Source: Pseudomonas kermanshahensis
GTDB lineage: Bacteria; Pseudomonadota; Gammaproteobacteria; Pseudomonadales; Pseudomonadaceae
DNA length: 64,000 nt
Assembly: GCF_014269205.2 (NCBI RefSeq)
Contig: NZ_JABWRY020000002.1
Coordinates: forward strand, 213,501-277,500
Direction of reading: 5' to 3'
Every line of letters starts with the position of its first letter. Within the stretch, counting starts at the first letter, position 1. The position numbers and the translations under genes are program-made. This document shows, piece after piece, positions 16,147 to 24,699 of the stretch. The notes under the pieces are model-generated. The model ran no database searches. It saw only the letters and a list, made by a program, of their open reading frames with translations, and was not told where the DNA came from.

Positions 16147-17436
16147 ATGACCTCCGTGCCGAGCAGTATCGAGCAGCCTTCACGGCCGCTGACCCGCAGC
16201 GACTACAAGACCCTTTCACTGTCCGCCCTGGGCGGTGCACTGGAGTTCTACGACTTCATCATCTTCGTGTTCTTCGCTACGGTGGTCGGCAAGCTGTTCT
16301 TCCCTGCCGACATGCCGGAATGGCTGCGCTTGATGCAGACTTTCGGCATCTTTGCCGCCGGCTACCTGGCGCGGCCGCTGGGCGGCATCGTCATGGCGCA
16401 CTTCGGTGACCTGCTCGGGCGCAAGAAGATGTTCACCCTGAGCATCTTCATGATGGCGCTGCCCACCCTGATCATGGGCCTGCTGCCGACCTACGCGCAG
16501 ATTGGCCTGTGGGCACCTGTTTTGCTGCTGCTGATGCGCGTCATTCAGGGCGCGGCGATTGGTGGCGAAGTGCCTGGCGCCTGGGTGTTCGTCTCTGAGC
16601 ACGTACCAGCGCGCAATACCGGCTACGCCTGCGGCACGCTGACCGCCGGCCTGACCTCGGGCATTTTGCTCGGCTCGCTGGTCGCGACCCTGATCAACAG
16701 CATTTATACCCCAGGTGAAGTTGCCGATTACGCCTGGCGTATACCGTTCTTGCTGGGGGGTGTGTTCGGCCTGTTCTCGGTGTACCTGCGCCGCTGGCTG
16801 CACGAAACCCCAGTGTTCGCCGAGATGCAGCAGCGCAAGGCCCTGGCCGAAGAGCTGCCGCTGCGTGCCGTGCTGCGTGATCACCGTGGCGCGATCATTT
16901 TGTCGATGCTGCTGACCTGGCTGCTGTCGGCTGGCATCGTGGTGGTGATCCTGATGACCCCGGCGCTGCTGCAGAGCTTCTACCAAATCAGCCCGACCGA
17001 CTCGCTCAAGGCCAACAGCCTGGCCATTGTGCTGCTCAGCCTCGGCTGCATCGGTGCCGGTAGCCTGGCCGACCGCATCGGCGCTGGGCGTGTGTTCATC
17101 GTCGGCAGCCTGCTGTTGCTGGCCAGCTCCTGGACCTTCTACCACAGCCTGCCGACCCGCCCCGACCTGCTGTTCCCGTTGTATGCGCTGACCGGCCTGT
17201 GCGTCGGTATCGTCGGCGCCGTGCCCTATGTGATGGTCAAGGCCTTCCCACCGGTGGTGCGTTTCAGCGGCTTGTCGTTCTCTTACAACGTCGCCTACGC
17301 CATCTTCGGCGGGCTGACGCCGATGGTGGTGACCGCGCTGTTGAAGGTCAGCCCAATGGCGCCGGCCTATTATGTGGCGGGGCTGTGTGCTGTCGGGCTG
17401 GCCGTAGGCGTTTATCTGTTCGCCAATAAGCGCTGA
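16147..17436 (+). CDS. MFS transporter, metabolite:H+ symporter (ProP/KgtP/ShiA) type
   Basis: 429 residues with about 12 membrane segments. GGALEFYDFIIFVFFATVVGK is the hallmark opening of the MHS subfamily, and GDLLGRKKMFTLSIFMM is the conserved loop between segments 2 and 3. MHS members carry organic acids, proline, betaine, shikimate or phosphate with protons. The gene lies just upstream of pstS, as in other Pseudomonas genomes, but a role in phosphate uptake is not shown by the sequence. A terminator-like hairpin follows at 17516. Confidence 0.88.
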   Translation: MTSVPSSIEQPSRPLTRSDYKTLSLSALGGALEFYDFIIFVFFATVVGKLFFPADMPEWLRLMQTFGIFAAGYLARPLGGIVMAHFGDLLGRKKMFTLSIFMMALPTLIMGLLPTYAQIGLWAPVLLLLMRVIQGAAIGGEVPGAWVFVSEHVPARNTGYACGTLTAGLTSGILLGSLVATLINSIYTPGEVADYAWRIPFLLGGVFGLFSVYLRRWLHETPVFAEMQQRKALAEELPLRAVLRDHRGAIILSMLLTWLLSAGIVVVILMTPALLQSFYQISPTDSLKANSLAIVLLSLGCIGAGSLADRIGAGRVFIVGSLLLLASSWTFYHSLPTRPDLLFPLYALTGLCVGIVGAVPYVMVKAFPPVVRFSGLSFSYNVAYAIFGGLTPMVVTALLKVSPMAPAYYVAGLCAVGLAVGVYLFANKR

Positions 17437-17515
17437 TCGGCTTGCATCAATTGCCTCCCTCATTGGGGTAGGCGAAGAGCCTGAGCGGTTACCCCGCGCC
17501 TCTGCAACATCTTGA

Positions 17516-17548
17516 AAAGGCCATCCCCGGCACCGGGTGATGGCCTTT
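17516..17548 (+). terminator. Hairpin after the MFS gene
   Basis: AAAGGCCATC (17516-17525) pairs with GATGGCCTTT (17539-17548), loop of 13 that can itself pair partly. The tail is TTTCAT, so a weak T-run. It separates the MFS gene from the Pho box of pstS. Confidence 0.6.
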
Positions 17549-17555
17549 CATCCAA

Positions 17556-17574
17556 TTGTCACATTGAAGTCATA
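17556..17574 (+). promoter_or_regulatory. Pho box upstream of pstS
   Basis: TTGTCAC-ATTG-AAGTCAT: two direct heptamers spaced 11 bases apart, as PhoB needs. The second arm is less perfect. It lies 75 bases before the pstS start. PhoB, encoded at 29573-30262, is the expected activator. Confidence 0.7.
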
Positions 17575-17648
17575 TCGTATTCATGCGGCCTGCAGATACT
17601 TGGGCCCGATCCATCCAACACCCCCAATATTCCTGCTAGGAGCAAGGC

Positions 17649-18647
17649 ATGAAACTGAAGCGTTTGATGGCGGCCCTTACCTTCGCCGCCGCTGGCGTTG
17701 CAACCGCCAATGCGGTAGCCGCTGTCGACCCAGCAATCCCGACCTACACCAAGACCACCGGTGTTTCGGGCAACCTCTCCAGCGTCGGTTCGGACACCCT
17801 CGCCAACCTGATGACCCTGTGGGCTGAGGCCTACAAGAAGGAATATCCGAACGTAAACATCCAGATCCAGGCCGCCGGCTCCTCCACCGCGCCACCCGCG
17901 CTGACCGAAGGCACCGCCAACCTGGGCCCGATGAGCCGCAAGATGAAGGACGTCGAACTGCAGGCCTTCGAGCAGAAGTACGGCTACAAGCCGACCGCCA
18001 TCCCGGTCGCCGTTGACGCCCTGGCTGTATTCGTCCACAAGGACAACCCGATCAAGGGGCTGACCATGGCTCAGGTCGATGCGATCTTCTCGTCCACCCG
18101 CCTGTGCGGCGCCAAGGCCGATGTCAAAACCTGGGGCGACCTGGGCGTGACCGGCGACCTGGCCAACAAGCCAGTGCAGCTGTTCGGCCGTAACTCGGTA
18201 TCGGGCACCTACGGCTACTTCAAGGAAGAAGCCCTGTGCAAAGGCGACTTCAAGCCTAACGTCAACGAACAGCCTGGCTCGGCTTCGGTCGTGCAGTCGA
18301 TCAGCTCCTCGCTGAACGGCATTGGCTACTCGGGCATCGGCTACAAGACCGCTAGCGTCAAGACCGTAGCCCTGGCCAAGAAAGAAGGCGGCGAGTTCAT
18401 CGAAGACAACGAAGAAAACGCCCTGAACGGCAAGTACCCGCTGTCCCGCTTCCTGTACGTCTACGTCAACAAGGCCCCGAACAAGCCTCTGGCCCCGCTG
18501 GACGCCGAGTTCATCAAGCTGGTGCTGTCGCAAGCTGGCCAGCAGGTCGTGGTGAAGGATGGCTACATCCCGCTGCCGGCCAAAGTGGTCGACAAGACCC
18601 TGGCTGACCTGGGCCTGTCCCACGCTGGTAACGTCGCAAAGAAGTAA
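17649..18647 (+). CDS. pstS: Phosphate-binding periplasmic protein of the Pst transporter
   Basis: 332 residues. A signal peptide (about 1-25, ending in AVAA) precedes the mature protein. [40 protein letters not shown] and [17 protein letters not shown] are the phosphate-contacting loops of PstS; the family is of the longer Pseudomonas kind. It captures inorganic phosphate for PstCAB. A Pho box lies upstream. A GC-rich hairpin (18661-18683) and a second Pho box separate it from pstC, so it may be transcribed both alone and with the rest. Confidence 0.95.
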   Translation: MKLKRLMAALTFAAAGVATANAVAAVDPAIPTYTKTTGVSGNLSSVGSDTLANLMTLWAEAYKKEYPNVNIQIQAAGSSTAPPALTEGTANLGPMSRKMKDVELQAFEQKYGYKPTAIPVAVDALAVFVHKDNPIKGLTMAQVDAIFSSTRLCGAKADVKTWGDLGVTGDLANKPVQLFGRNSVSGTYGYFKEEALCKGDFKPNVNEQPGSASVVQSISSSLNGIGYSGIGYKTASVKTVALAKKEGGEFIEDNEENALNGKYPLSRFLYVYVNKAPNKPLAPLDAEFIKLVLSQAGQQVVVKDGYIPLPAKVVDKTLADLGLSHAGNVAKK

Positions 18648-18660
18648 GTAACTGAGGAAT

Positions 18661-18683
18661 CGGCCGGTGCCTAAGCCCGGCCG
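18661..18683 (+). terminator. Intercistronic hairpin between pstS and pstC
   Basis: CGGCCGG (18661-18667) pairs with CCGGCCG (18677-18683), loop of nine, no T-run. It probably stabilises or partly terminates the pstS transcript, giving more PstS than permease. Confidence 0.45.
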
Positions 18684-18746
18684 CTTCCACGAATTCTCAG
18701 TCCGAAGCCAGAACCCCTGAGCGTCGGGCTTTCTTGCGTCACTGCA

Positions 18747-18764
18747 TTGTCATGTTTTTGTCAT
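18747..18764 (+). promoter_or_regulatory. Pho box upstream of pstC
   Basis: TTGTCAT-GTTT-TTGTCAT: two perfect repeats of the PhoB half site with 11-base spacing, 22 bases before the pstC start at 18787. It is a better match than the site before pstS. Confidence 0.8.
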
Positions 18765-18786
18765 ACGGGACCGCTAGGGTGTGCGC

Positions 18787-21075
18787 ATGAATGATCTGGC
18801 CAACTCCACCATGACCCAAAATTCCCAACCCGTGCGGATTGACTTCAATACGCCCGAGTTGCAACGTAAGCGCCGCATGCGTGCGCTCAAGGACCGCCTG
18901 ACTCGCTGGTATGTACTGGTGGGCGGGCTTGCCGTATTGGCGGCAATTACCCTGATTTTCTTCTACCTGGCCTACGTGGTGCTGCCGCTGTTCCAGGGCG
19001 CTGAGCTGACCAGCAAGAAGGCCCTGGAGCCGACCTGGCTGCAACAGGATGTCGGCAAGCCGCTGATGATCGCGCTTGAAGAGCAGAACCTGGTGGGCAT
19101 GCGGGTTTCCGACAAGGGGCAGGCACTGTTCTTCGACACCAAGACCGGTGCCGAGCTGCAGCGCGTCGACCTGCCGCTGCCGGCCGGTACCCAGGTGAGC
19201 TCCATCAGCACCGATCAGCCGGGTAGCCCGCTGGTTGTGCTGGGTCTGTCCAATGGTCAGGCGCTGGTGTTCCACCACACCTACAAGATCACCTACCCGG
19301 ACAATAAGAAGACCATCACCCCAGGCATCGACTACCCCTACGGCAAGGACGCGTTCGTGCTTGACGACCAGGGCCGCCCTCTGGAGCACGTGAGCGTCAA
19401 CGTCAACGGCGAAACCCTGCTGCTGGCAGGTTCCACCGGTTCGCACCTGCAGGTCACCCAACTGACCCGCGAAGAGAACATGATGACCGGCGAGGTCACC
19501 AGCGAGCAGAACCGTATCGACCTCCCGCAGATGACCGAGCCGGTCAAGGCCATTTACGTCGACCCGCGCCAGCAATGGCTGTACGTGGTCAACGGCCGTG
19601 CCACCGCCGACGTCTTCAGCCTGCGTGACAAGAGCCTCAACGGCCGCTACAAGCTGCTGGAAGATGGCAATGCCGAGATCACGGCCAGTGGCCAGTTGGT
19701 GGGCGGTATCTCGCTGATCTTCGGTGACTCCAAAGGTGGCTTGAACCAGTGGTTCATGGCCCGCGATCCCGATGGCGAGTCGCGCTTCAAGTTGATCCGC
19801 AGCTTCCAGATGGGCAACGCGCCGATCGTCCAGATCGATGCCGAAGAGCGCCGCAAGGGCTTCATCGCCCTGGACGCCGAAGGCAAGCTTGGTGTATTCC
19901 ACAGCACCGCGCACCGCACCCTGCTGGTCGAGCCGGCTGCAGAAGGCGCGGGTATCCTGGCCCTGTCGCCGCGTGCCAACCGCATCATCATCGAGGAAGG
20001 CGGCAAGCTGCTGCCGCTGAGCCTGAAGAACCCGCACCCGGAAGTCTCCTTCAGCGCGCTGTGGGGCAAGGTCTGGTACGAGAACTATGACGAGCCCAAG
20101 TACGTCTGGCAGTCGACTGCGTCGAACACCGACTTCGAGCCCAAGCTGAGCCTGTCGCCGCTGACCTTCGGTACCCTGAAGGCTGCGTTCTACGCGATGA
20201 TCCTGGCCGCCCCGCTGGCCATTGCCGCCGCCATCTACACCGCCTACTTCATGGCCCCTGGCATGCGCCGCAAGGTCAAGCCGGTGATCGAGCTGATGGA
20301 AGCGATGCCGACGGTGATCCTCGGCTTCTTCGCCGGCCTGTTCCTCGCGCCGTACCTCGAAGGCCACTTGCCGGGTGTGTTCAGCCTGTTCGTACTGATG
20401 CCGTTCGGCATCCTGCTGGCCGGTTTCGTCTGGAGCCGCCTGCCGGAGTCGATCCGCCTGCGCGTGCCGGATGGCTGGGAAGCGGCGATCCTGATCCCCG
20501 TGATCCTGTTCACCGGCTGGTTCGCCCTGACCATGAGCCCTTACCTGGAGACCTGGTTCTTCGGCGGCGACATGCGCCTGTGGATCACCAACGACCTGGG
20601 CATCACCTACGACCAGCGCAACGCCCTGGTAGTCGGCATCGCCATGGGCTTCGCGGTTATCCCGAACATCTACTCGATTGCCGAAGACGCCGTGTTCAGC
20701 GTGCCGCGCAGCCTGACCCTGGGCTCCCTGGCCCTGGGTGCGACGCCGTGGCAGACCCTGACCCGCGTGGTCATCCTCACCGCCAGCCCGGGTATCTTCT
20801 CGGCGCTGATGATCGGCATGGGCCGTGCGGTGGGCGAGACCATGATCGTGCTCATGGCCACCGGCAACACCCCGGTGATGGAGATGAACCTGTTCGAAGG
20901 CATGCGCACCCTGGCCGCCAACGTGGCGGTAGAAATGCCGGAGTCGGAAGTCGGTGGCAGCCACTATCGCGTGCTGTTCCTGGCGGCCCTCGTGCTGCTG
21001 ATGTTCACCTTCATCATGAACACCTTGGCCGAGCTGATTCGCCAGCGTCTGCGCAAGAAATACTCGTCGCTTTGA
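18787..21075 (+). CDS. pstC: Phosphate ABC transporter permease PstC, long form
   Basis: 762 residues against about 320 in E. coli. The first membrane segment is at 41-68. A periplasmic insertion of nearly 390 residues (about 70-455) follows, with no similarity to the short PstC. The classical permease domain begins at about 458 (LTFGTLKAAFYAMILAAPLAI) and holds the ATPase-contact loop SLALGATPWQTLTRVVI and AVGETMIVLM. The start is the ATG at 18787 (AGGG upstream); GTG at 18781 and ATG at 18811 are alternatives. It transports phosphate across the inner membrane with PstA. The long insertion is common in Pseudomonas but unexplained. Confidence 0.93.
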   Translation: MNDLANSTMTQNSQPVRIDFNTPELQRKRRMRALKDRLTRWYVLVGGLAVLAAITLIFFYLAYVVLPLFQGAELTSKKALEPTWLQQDVGKPLMIALEEQNLVGMRVSDKGQALFFDTKTGAELQRVDLPLPAGTQVSSISTDQPGSPLVVLGLSNGQALVFHHTYKITYPDNKKTITPGIDYPYGKDAFVLDDQGRPLEHVSVNVNGETLLLAGSTGSHLQVTQLTREENMMTGEVTSEQNRIDLPQMTEPVKAIYVDPRQQWLYVVNGRATADVFSLRDKSLNGRYKLLEDGNAEITASGQLVGGISLIFGDSKGGLNQWFMARDPDGESRFKLIRSFQMGNAPIVQIDAEERRKGFIALDAEGKLGVFHSTAHRTLLVEPAAEGAGILALSPRANRIIIEEGGKLLPLSLKNPHPEVSFSALWGKVWYENYDEPKYVWQSTASNTDFEPKLSLSPLTFGTLKAAFYAMILAAPLAIAAAIYTAYFMAPGMRRKVKPVIELMEAMPTVILGFFAGLFLAPYLEGHLPGVFSLFVLMPFGILLAGFVWSRLPESIRLRVPDGWEAAILIPVILFTGWFALTMSPYLETWFFGGDMRLWITNDLGITYDQRNALVVGIAMGFAVIPNIYSIAEDAVFSVPRSLTLGSLALGATPWQTLTRVVILTASPGIFSALMIGMGRAVGETMIVLMATGNTPVMEMNLFEGMRTLAANVAVEMPESEVGGSHYRVLFLAALVLLMFTFIMNTLAELIRQRLRKKYSSL

Positions 21076-21092
21076 TAGAAAGGTAGAGATCC

Positions 21093-22763
21093 GTGAAAAA
21101 GGATTCCCTCAAAGGCTGGTTCAAGAGCGGCGCCCCAGGCGTCTGGATCAGCGGTGGCGCGGTTGCCATGGCGGTGATCATGACCATCGGCCTGCTGTCG
21201 GTCATCGCCGTGCGAGGCCTGGGCCACTTCTGGCCGGCCGACCTGGTCCAGGCCACCTACAAGGTGCCTGGCCAGGCTGATCACATCGTCGTCGGCGAAG
21301 TGGTGCAAAAAGAAGAAGTGCCCCGTGCACGCCTGAAGGGTGCCGGCTTGCCGGTACCTGAGCAGGGCCCGGAATTCATGACCCGTGAGCTGATCAAGGT
21401 CGGTAACCGCGACCTCAACGGCAGCGACTTCACTTGGGTGGTGGGCGACTGGCTGGTCGATGAGCAACGCCCGGTCGACCTGATGGCGCTGGAACGCCGC
21501 GAGTGGGGCAACTTCTACGGCTACCTGGTCAGCGTCAAGGAAGAAGGCCGCGTGGTCGCCGAAGGCCCTGCTGCCTGGAACGAACTGCAGGCCCGCCTCA
21601 AGCGCGCCAACCAGCTCAATGGCGAATTGCAGCAACTCGAGAAAAAAGACATCGGCGCCATCAACCATGGCCTCGAACGCCTGCGTTTGCATAGCCGCAA
21701 GCTGGAGTTGGAGGGCAAGCTCGACGCCGCTGCCCAGGCCGACATGGACGCCGAGCGTGCCGAGCTGAACAGCCGCTACAAGGCCATCGAAGACCGCCTC
21801 AGCGGCCTGCACCAGGCCTTCTCCCGTGACAGCTTGGTGGCACGTGATGCCAACGGCCGCGAAGTGGAGATCAACCTGAGCAAGGTGGTGCACGCTATCC
21901 AGCCGAACGGCATGTCCGGGCTGACCAAGATGGGCACTTACTTCGCCAAGGTCTGGGAGTTCCTCAGCGACGACCCGCGTGAAGCCAACACCGAGGGCGG
22001 CATCTTCCCGGCCATCTTCGGTACCGTGATGATGACCCTGATCATGGCCGTGATCGTGACCCCGTTCGGCGTGCTGGCTGCAGTCTACCTGCGCGAATAC
22101 GCCAAGCAGGGCCCGGTGACGCGCCTGATCCGCATCGCGGTGAACAACCTGGCGGGTGTACCGGCGATCGTCTACGGCGTGTTCGGCCTGGGCTTCTTCG
22201 TCTATGTACTGGGTGGCTCGATCGACCGGCTGTTCTTCCCCGAGTCGCTGCCGGCACCCACCCTGGGTACCCCGGGCCTGCTGTGGGCCTCGCTGACCCT
22301 GGCGCTGCTGGCGGTACCGGTGGTGATCGTGGCCACCGAAGAAGGCCTGGCGCGGATTCCACGCACCGTGCGCGAGGGCTCGCTGGCCCTGGGCGCGACC
22401 AAGGCCGAGACCCTGTGGAAAATCGTCCTGCCGATGGCCAGCCCGGCCATGATGACCGGCATGATCCTCGCCGTGGCCCGCGCCGCCGGTGAAGTGGCGC
22501 CGCTGATGCTGGTGGGTGTGGTGAAGCTGGCGCCGTCGTTGCCACTGGATGGCAACTACCCGTACCTGCACCTGGACCAGAAGATCATGCACCTGGGCTT
22601 CCACATCTATGACGTCGGCTTCCAGAGCCCTAACGTCGAGGCCGCACGGCCGCTGGTGTACGCCACCGCGCTGCTGCTGGTGCTGGTGATCGCCACCCTC
22701 AACCTCTCGGCGGTGTGGATCCGTAACCACCTGCGCGAGAAGTACAAGGCGCTGGACCACTGA
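21093..22763 (+). CDS. pstA: Phosphate ABC transporter permease PstA, long form
   Basis: 556 residues against about 296 in E. coli; GTG start with AGGTAGAG upstream, 17 bases after pstC. A membrane segment lies at about 18-40 and then a ~260-residue periplasmic insertion, which includes a charged, helical stretch (about 160-240, ARLKRANQLNGELQQLEKKD) likely to be a coiled coil. The permease domain begins at about 306 (IFPAIFGTVMMTLIMAVIV) and carries EGSLALGATKAETLWKIVLP and ARAAGEVAPLML. It partners PstC, whose own insertion is also large, so the two extra domains may pack together. Confidence 0.93.
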   Translation: MKKDSLKGWFKSGAPGVWISGGAVAMAVIMTIGLLSVIAVRGLGHFWPADLVQATYKVPGQADHIVVGEVVQKEEVPRARLKGAGLPVPEQGPEFMTRELIKVGNRDLNGSDFTWVVGDWLVDEQRPVDLMALERREWGNFYGYLVSVKEEGRVVAEGPAAWNELQARLKRANQLNGELQQLEKKDIGAINHGLERLRLHSRKLELEGKLDAAAQADMDAERAELNSRYKAIEDRLSGLHQAFSRDSLVARDANGREVEINLSKVVHAIQPNGMSGLTKMGTYFAKVWEFLSDDPREANTEGGIFPAIFGTVMMTLIMAVIVTPFGVLAAVYLREYAKQGPVTRLIRIAVNNLAGVPAIVYGVFGLGFFVYVLGGSIDRLFFPESLPAPTLGTPGLLWASLTLALLAVPVVIVATEEGLARIPRTVREGSLALGATKAETLWKIVLPMASPAMMTGMILAVARAAGEVAPLMLVGVVKLAPSLPLDGNYPYLHLDQKIMHLGFHIYDVGFQSPNVEAARPLVYATALLLVLVIATLNLSAVWIRNHLREKYKALDH

Positions 22764-22835
22764 TCCTGATTACAAGCGTGCCGCCTGCAAGCCGGGCGGC
22801 CCTTTGAAACGAATTGATAGCGTATGGAGTTGACC

Positions 22836-23669
22836 ATGCAGCACGAATCCCATACCCACGGCATCGACATGTCTGCCCTGGGCCGCGACAAGCAGAGCCT
22901 GCGCCTGGCCGAAGAGACCGTGGCCATCGAAGTACCGGGCCTGAGCCTGTTCTACGGCGACAAGCAAGCCTTGTTCGACGTCAGCATGAATATCCCCAAG
23001 CAGCGCGTGACCGCCTTCATCGGCCCGTCCGGCTGCGGCAAGTCGACCCTCCTGCGTACCTTCAACCGCATGAACGACCTGGTTGACGGTTGCCGCGTGG
23101 AGGGCGCCATCAACCTGTATGGCACCAATATCTACCGCAAGGGCGAAGACGTGGCCGAGCTGCGCCGCCGTGTGGGCATGGTGTTCCAGAAGCCGAACCC
23201 GTTCCCCAAGACCATCTATGAGAACGTCGTCTACGGCCTGCGCATCCAGGGCATCAACAAGAAGCGCACCCTCGACGAAGCCGTCGAATGGGCACTGAAG
23301 GGCGCCGCCCTGTGGGATGAGGTCAAAGACCGCCTGCACGATTCGGCCCTGGGCCTGTCGGGTGGCCAGCAGCAACGTCTGGTCATTGCCCGCACCATCG
23401 CCGTGGAGCCAGAAGTATTGCTGCTCGACGAACCGTGCTCGGCACTGGACCCGATCTCGACGCTGAAGGTCGAAGAGCTGATCTACGAATTGAAATCCAA
23501 GTACACCATCGTCATCGTGACCCACAACATGCAACAGGCGGCGCGCGTCTCGGACTACACCGCCTTCATGTACATGGGCAAACTGGTCGAATTCGGGGAC
23601 ACCGATACCCTGTTCACCAACCCGGCGAAGAAGCAGACCGAAGACTACATCACCGGTCGCTATGGCTAG
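22836..23669 (+). CDS. pstB: Phosphate ABC transporter ATPase
   Basis: 277 residues. The ATG at 22836 has TGGAG seven bases upstream; an earlier ATG at 22824 does not. Walker A is GPSGCGKST (residues 63-71), the signature is LSGGQQQR, and Walker B is [11 protein letters not shown]. It powers phosphate import by PstC and PstA, and in the Pho pathway contributes to PhoR signalling through PhoU. It lies 72 bases after pstA and 94 before phoU. Confidence 0.96.
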   Translation: MQHESHTHGIDMSALGRDKQSLRLAEETVAIEVPGLSLFYGDKQALFDVSMNIPKQRVTAFIGPSGCGKSTLLRTFNRMNDLVDGCRVEGAINLYGTNIYRKGEDVAELRRRVGMVFQKPNPFPKTIYENVVYGLRIQGINKKRTLDEAVEWALKGAALWDEVKDRLHDSALGLSGGQQQRLVIARTIAVEPEVLLLDEPCSALDPISTLKVEELIYELKSKYTIVIVTHNMQQAARVSDYTAFMYMGKLVEFGDTDTLFTNPAKKQTEDYITGRYG

Positions 23670-23710
23670 TCGGTCTGCCAGCCGCAGGCCTGGGGCCAAG
23701 GGATAACACG

Positions 23711-23751
23711 AACGACTTGAAGCTTGCGGCTTGAGGCTTGCAGCTTTTTCG
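23711..23751 (+). repeat. Short degenerate repeat GCTTGAGGCTTGCAGCTT between pstB and phoU
   Basis: Overlapping units ACTTGAAGCTTGCGGCTTGAG and GGCTTGCAGCTT form an imperfect tandem array. Arrays of this GCTTGCAGCTTG type are known in intergenic regions of Pseudomonas genomes; their role is not known. Confidence 0.45.
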
Positions 23752-23763
23752 CGGAGCGAAACG

Positions 23764-24534
23764 ATGATCAACAAAGAAAGCCTTACGCATCACATCTCCC
23801 AGCAGTTCAACGCCGAGCTTGAAGAGGTGCGCAGCCACCTCCTGGCCATGGGCGGCCTGGTCGAGAAACAGGTCAACGACGCGGTAACCGCGCTGATCGA
23901 GGCCGATTCGGGCCTGGCCCAGCAGGTGCGCGAGGTCGATGAGCAGATCAACCAGATGGAGCGCAACATCGACGAGGAGTGCGTCCGCATCCTCGCCCGC
24001 CGCCAGCCAGCGGCGTCCGACCTGCGCCTGATCATCAGCATCTCCAAGTCGGTGATCGACTTGGAACGCATCGGTGACGAGTCGACCAAGATCGCCCGTC
24101 GCGCCATCCAGCTGTGCGAAGAAGGCGAGTCGCCACGCGGCTACGTCGAGGTGCGCCACATCGGCGACCAGGTGCGCAACATGGTGCGCGACGCGCTGGA
24201 CGCCTTTGCCCGCTTCGATGCCGACCTGGCGTTGTCGGTGGCGCAGTACGACAAGACCATCGACCGCGAGTACAAAACCGCGCTGCGCGAACTGGTGACC
24301 TACATGATGGAAGACCCGCGTTCGATTTCGCGGGTGCTGAGCGTCATCTGGGCCTTGCGTTCGCTGGAGCGTATTGGCGACCACGCCCGCAACATTTCCG
24401 AGCTGGTGATTTACCTGGTACGCGGCACCGACGTCCGCCACATGGGCCTCAAGCGCATGAAGGCGGAAGTGCAGGGCACCAGCGGCGATGAGGCCGAAAG
24501 CGCTAATGTTCCGGGCCAAGCGGACGATAAATAG
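23764..24534 (+). CDS. phoU: Phosphate transport and PhoR signalling regulator PhoU
   Basis: 256 residues, two PhoU repeats. Each repeat carries the metal-binding pattern E/D-x-x-x-D in VIDLERIGDESTKIARRAIQL (first) and SLERIGDHARNISELVIYL (second). PhoU keeps the PhoR kinase in check when the Pst transporter is saturated. The start at 23764 is after GCGGAGCGAAACG; an upstream ATG would lie in the GCTTG-repeat. A strong terminator follows at 24552, ending the pst operon. Confidence 0.95.
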   Translation: MINKESLTHHISQQFNAELEEVRSHLLAMGGLVEKQVNDAVTALIEADSGLAQQVREVDEQINQMERNIDEECVRILARRQPAASDLRLIISISKSVIDLERIGDESTKIARRAIQLCEEGESPRGYVEVRHIGDQVRNMVRDALDAFARFDADLALSVAQYDKTIDREYKTALRELVTYMMEDPRSISRVLSVIWALRSLERIGDHARNISELVIYLVRGTDVRHMGLKRMKAEVQGTSGDEAESANVPGQADDK

Positions 24535-24551
24535 TATTGCTCCCGAGCCTC

Positions 24552-24580
24552 AACGCCCGGCTTAGGCCGGGCGTTTTCGT
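24552..24580 (+). terminator. Rho-independent terminator of the pst-phoU operon
   Basis: AACGCCCGGC (24552-24561) pairs with GCCGGGCGTT (24566-24575), loop TTAG, followed by TTCGTTT. It lies 18 bases after the phoU stop. Confidence 0.85.
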
Positions 24581-24646
24581 TTGCGGTCGAGCAGCCATCA
24601 GGCACCCGCGAACGGTGTGAAGAAGTCCCGCTCCACGCGCAGTTGT

Positions 24647-24667
24647 GGCAAGTAGCCATCACTTGCC
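24647..24667 (+). promoter_or_regulatory. Perfect inverted repeat GGCAAGT-N7-ACTTGCC before the response regulator gene
   Basis: Arms at 24647-24653 and 24661-24667. It overlaps the probable -35 region of a promoter whose -10 may be TAGGCT at 24670-24675; the ribosome site AGAGGAG follows. It looks like an operator for a dimeric regulator, but no family can be named. Confidence 0.4.
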
Positions 24668-24699
24668 GGTAGGCTAGTCGGGATTCAAGAGGAGTATCG

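Noticed and set aside
18739..22760. Very long minus-strand reading frames (741 and 598 codons) opposite pstC and pstA
   Set aside because: They are shadows of GC-rich codon use: low-complexity His/Gln/Arg-rich translations with no family resemblance, lying fully opposite well-recognised genes.
24600..24690. Possible sigma-54 promoter (TGGCA...TTGC) before the response regulator gene
   Set aside because: The GG-to-GC spacing is wrong for -24/-12 elements; the similarity comes from the GGCAAGT palindrome.
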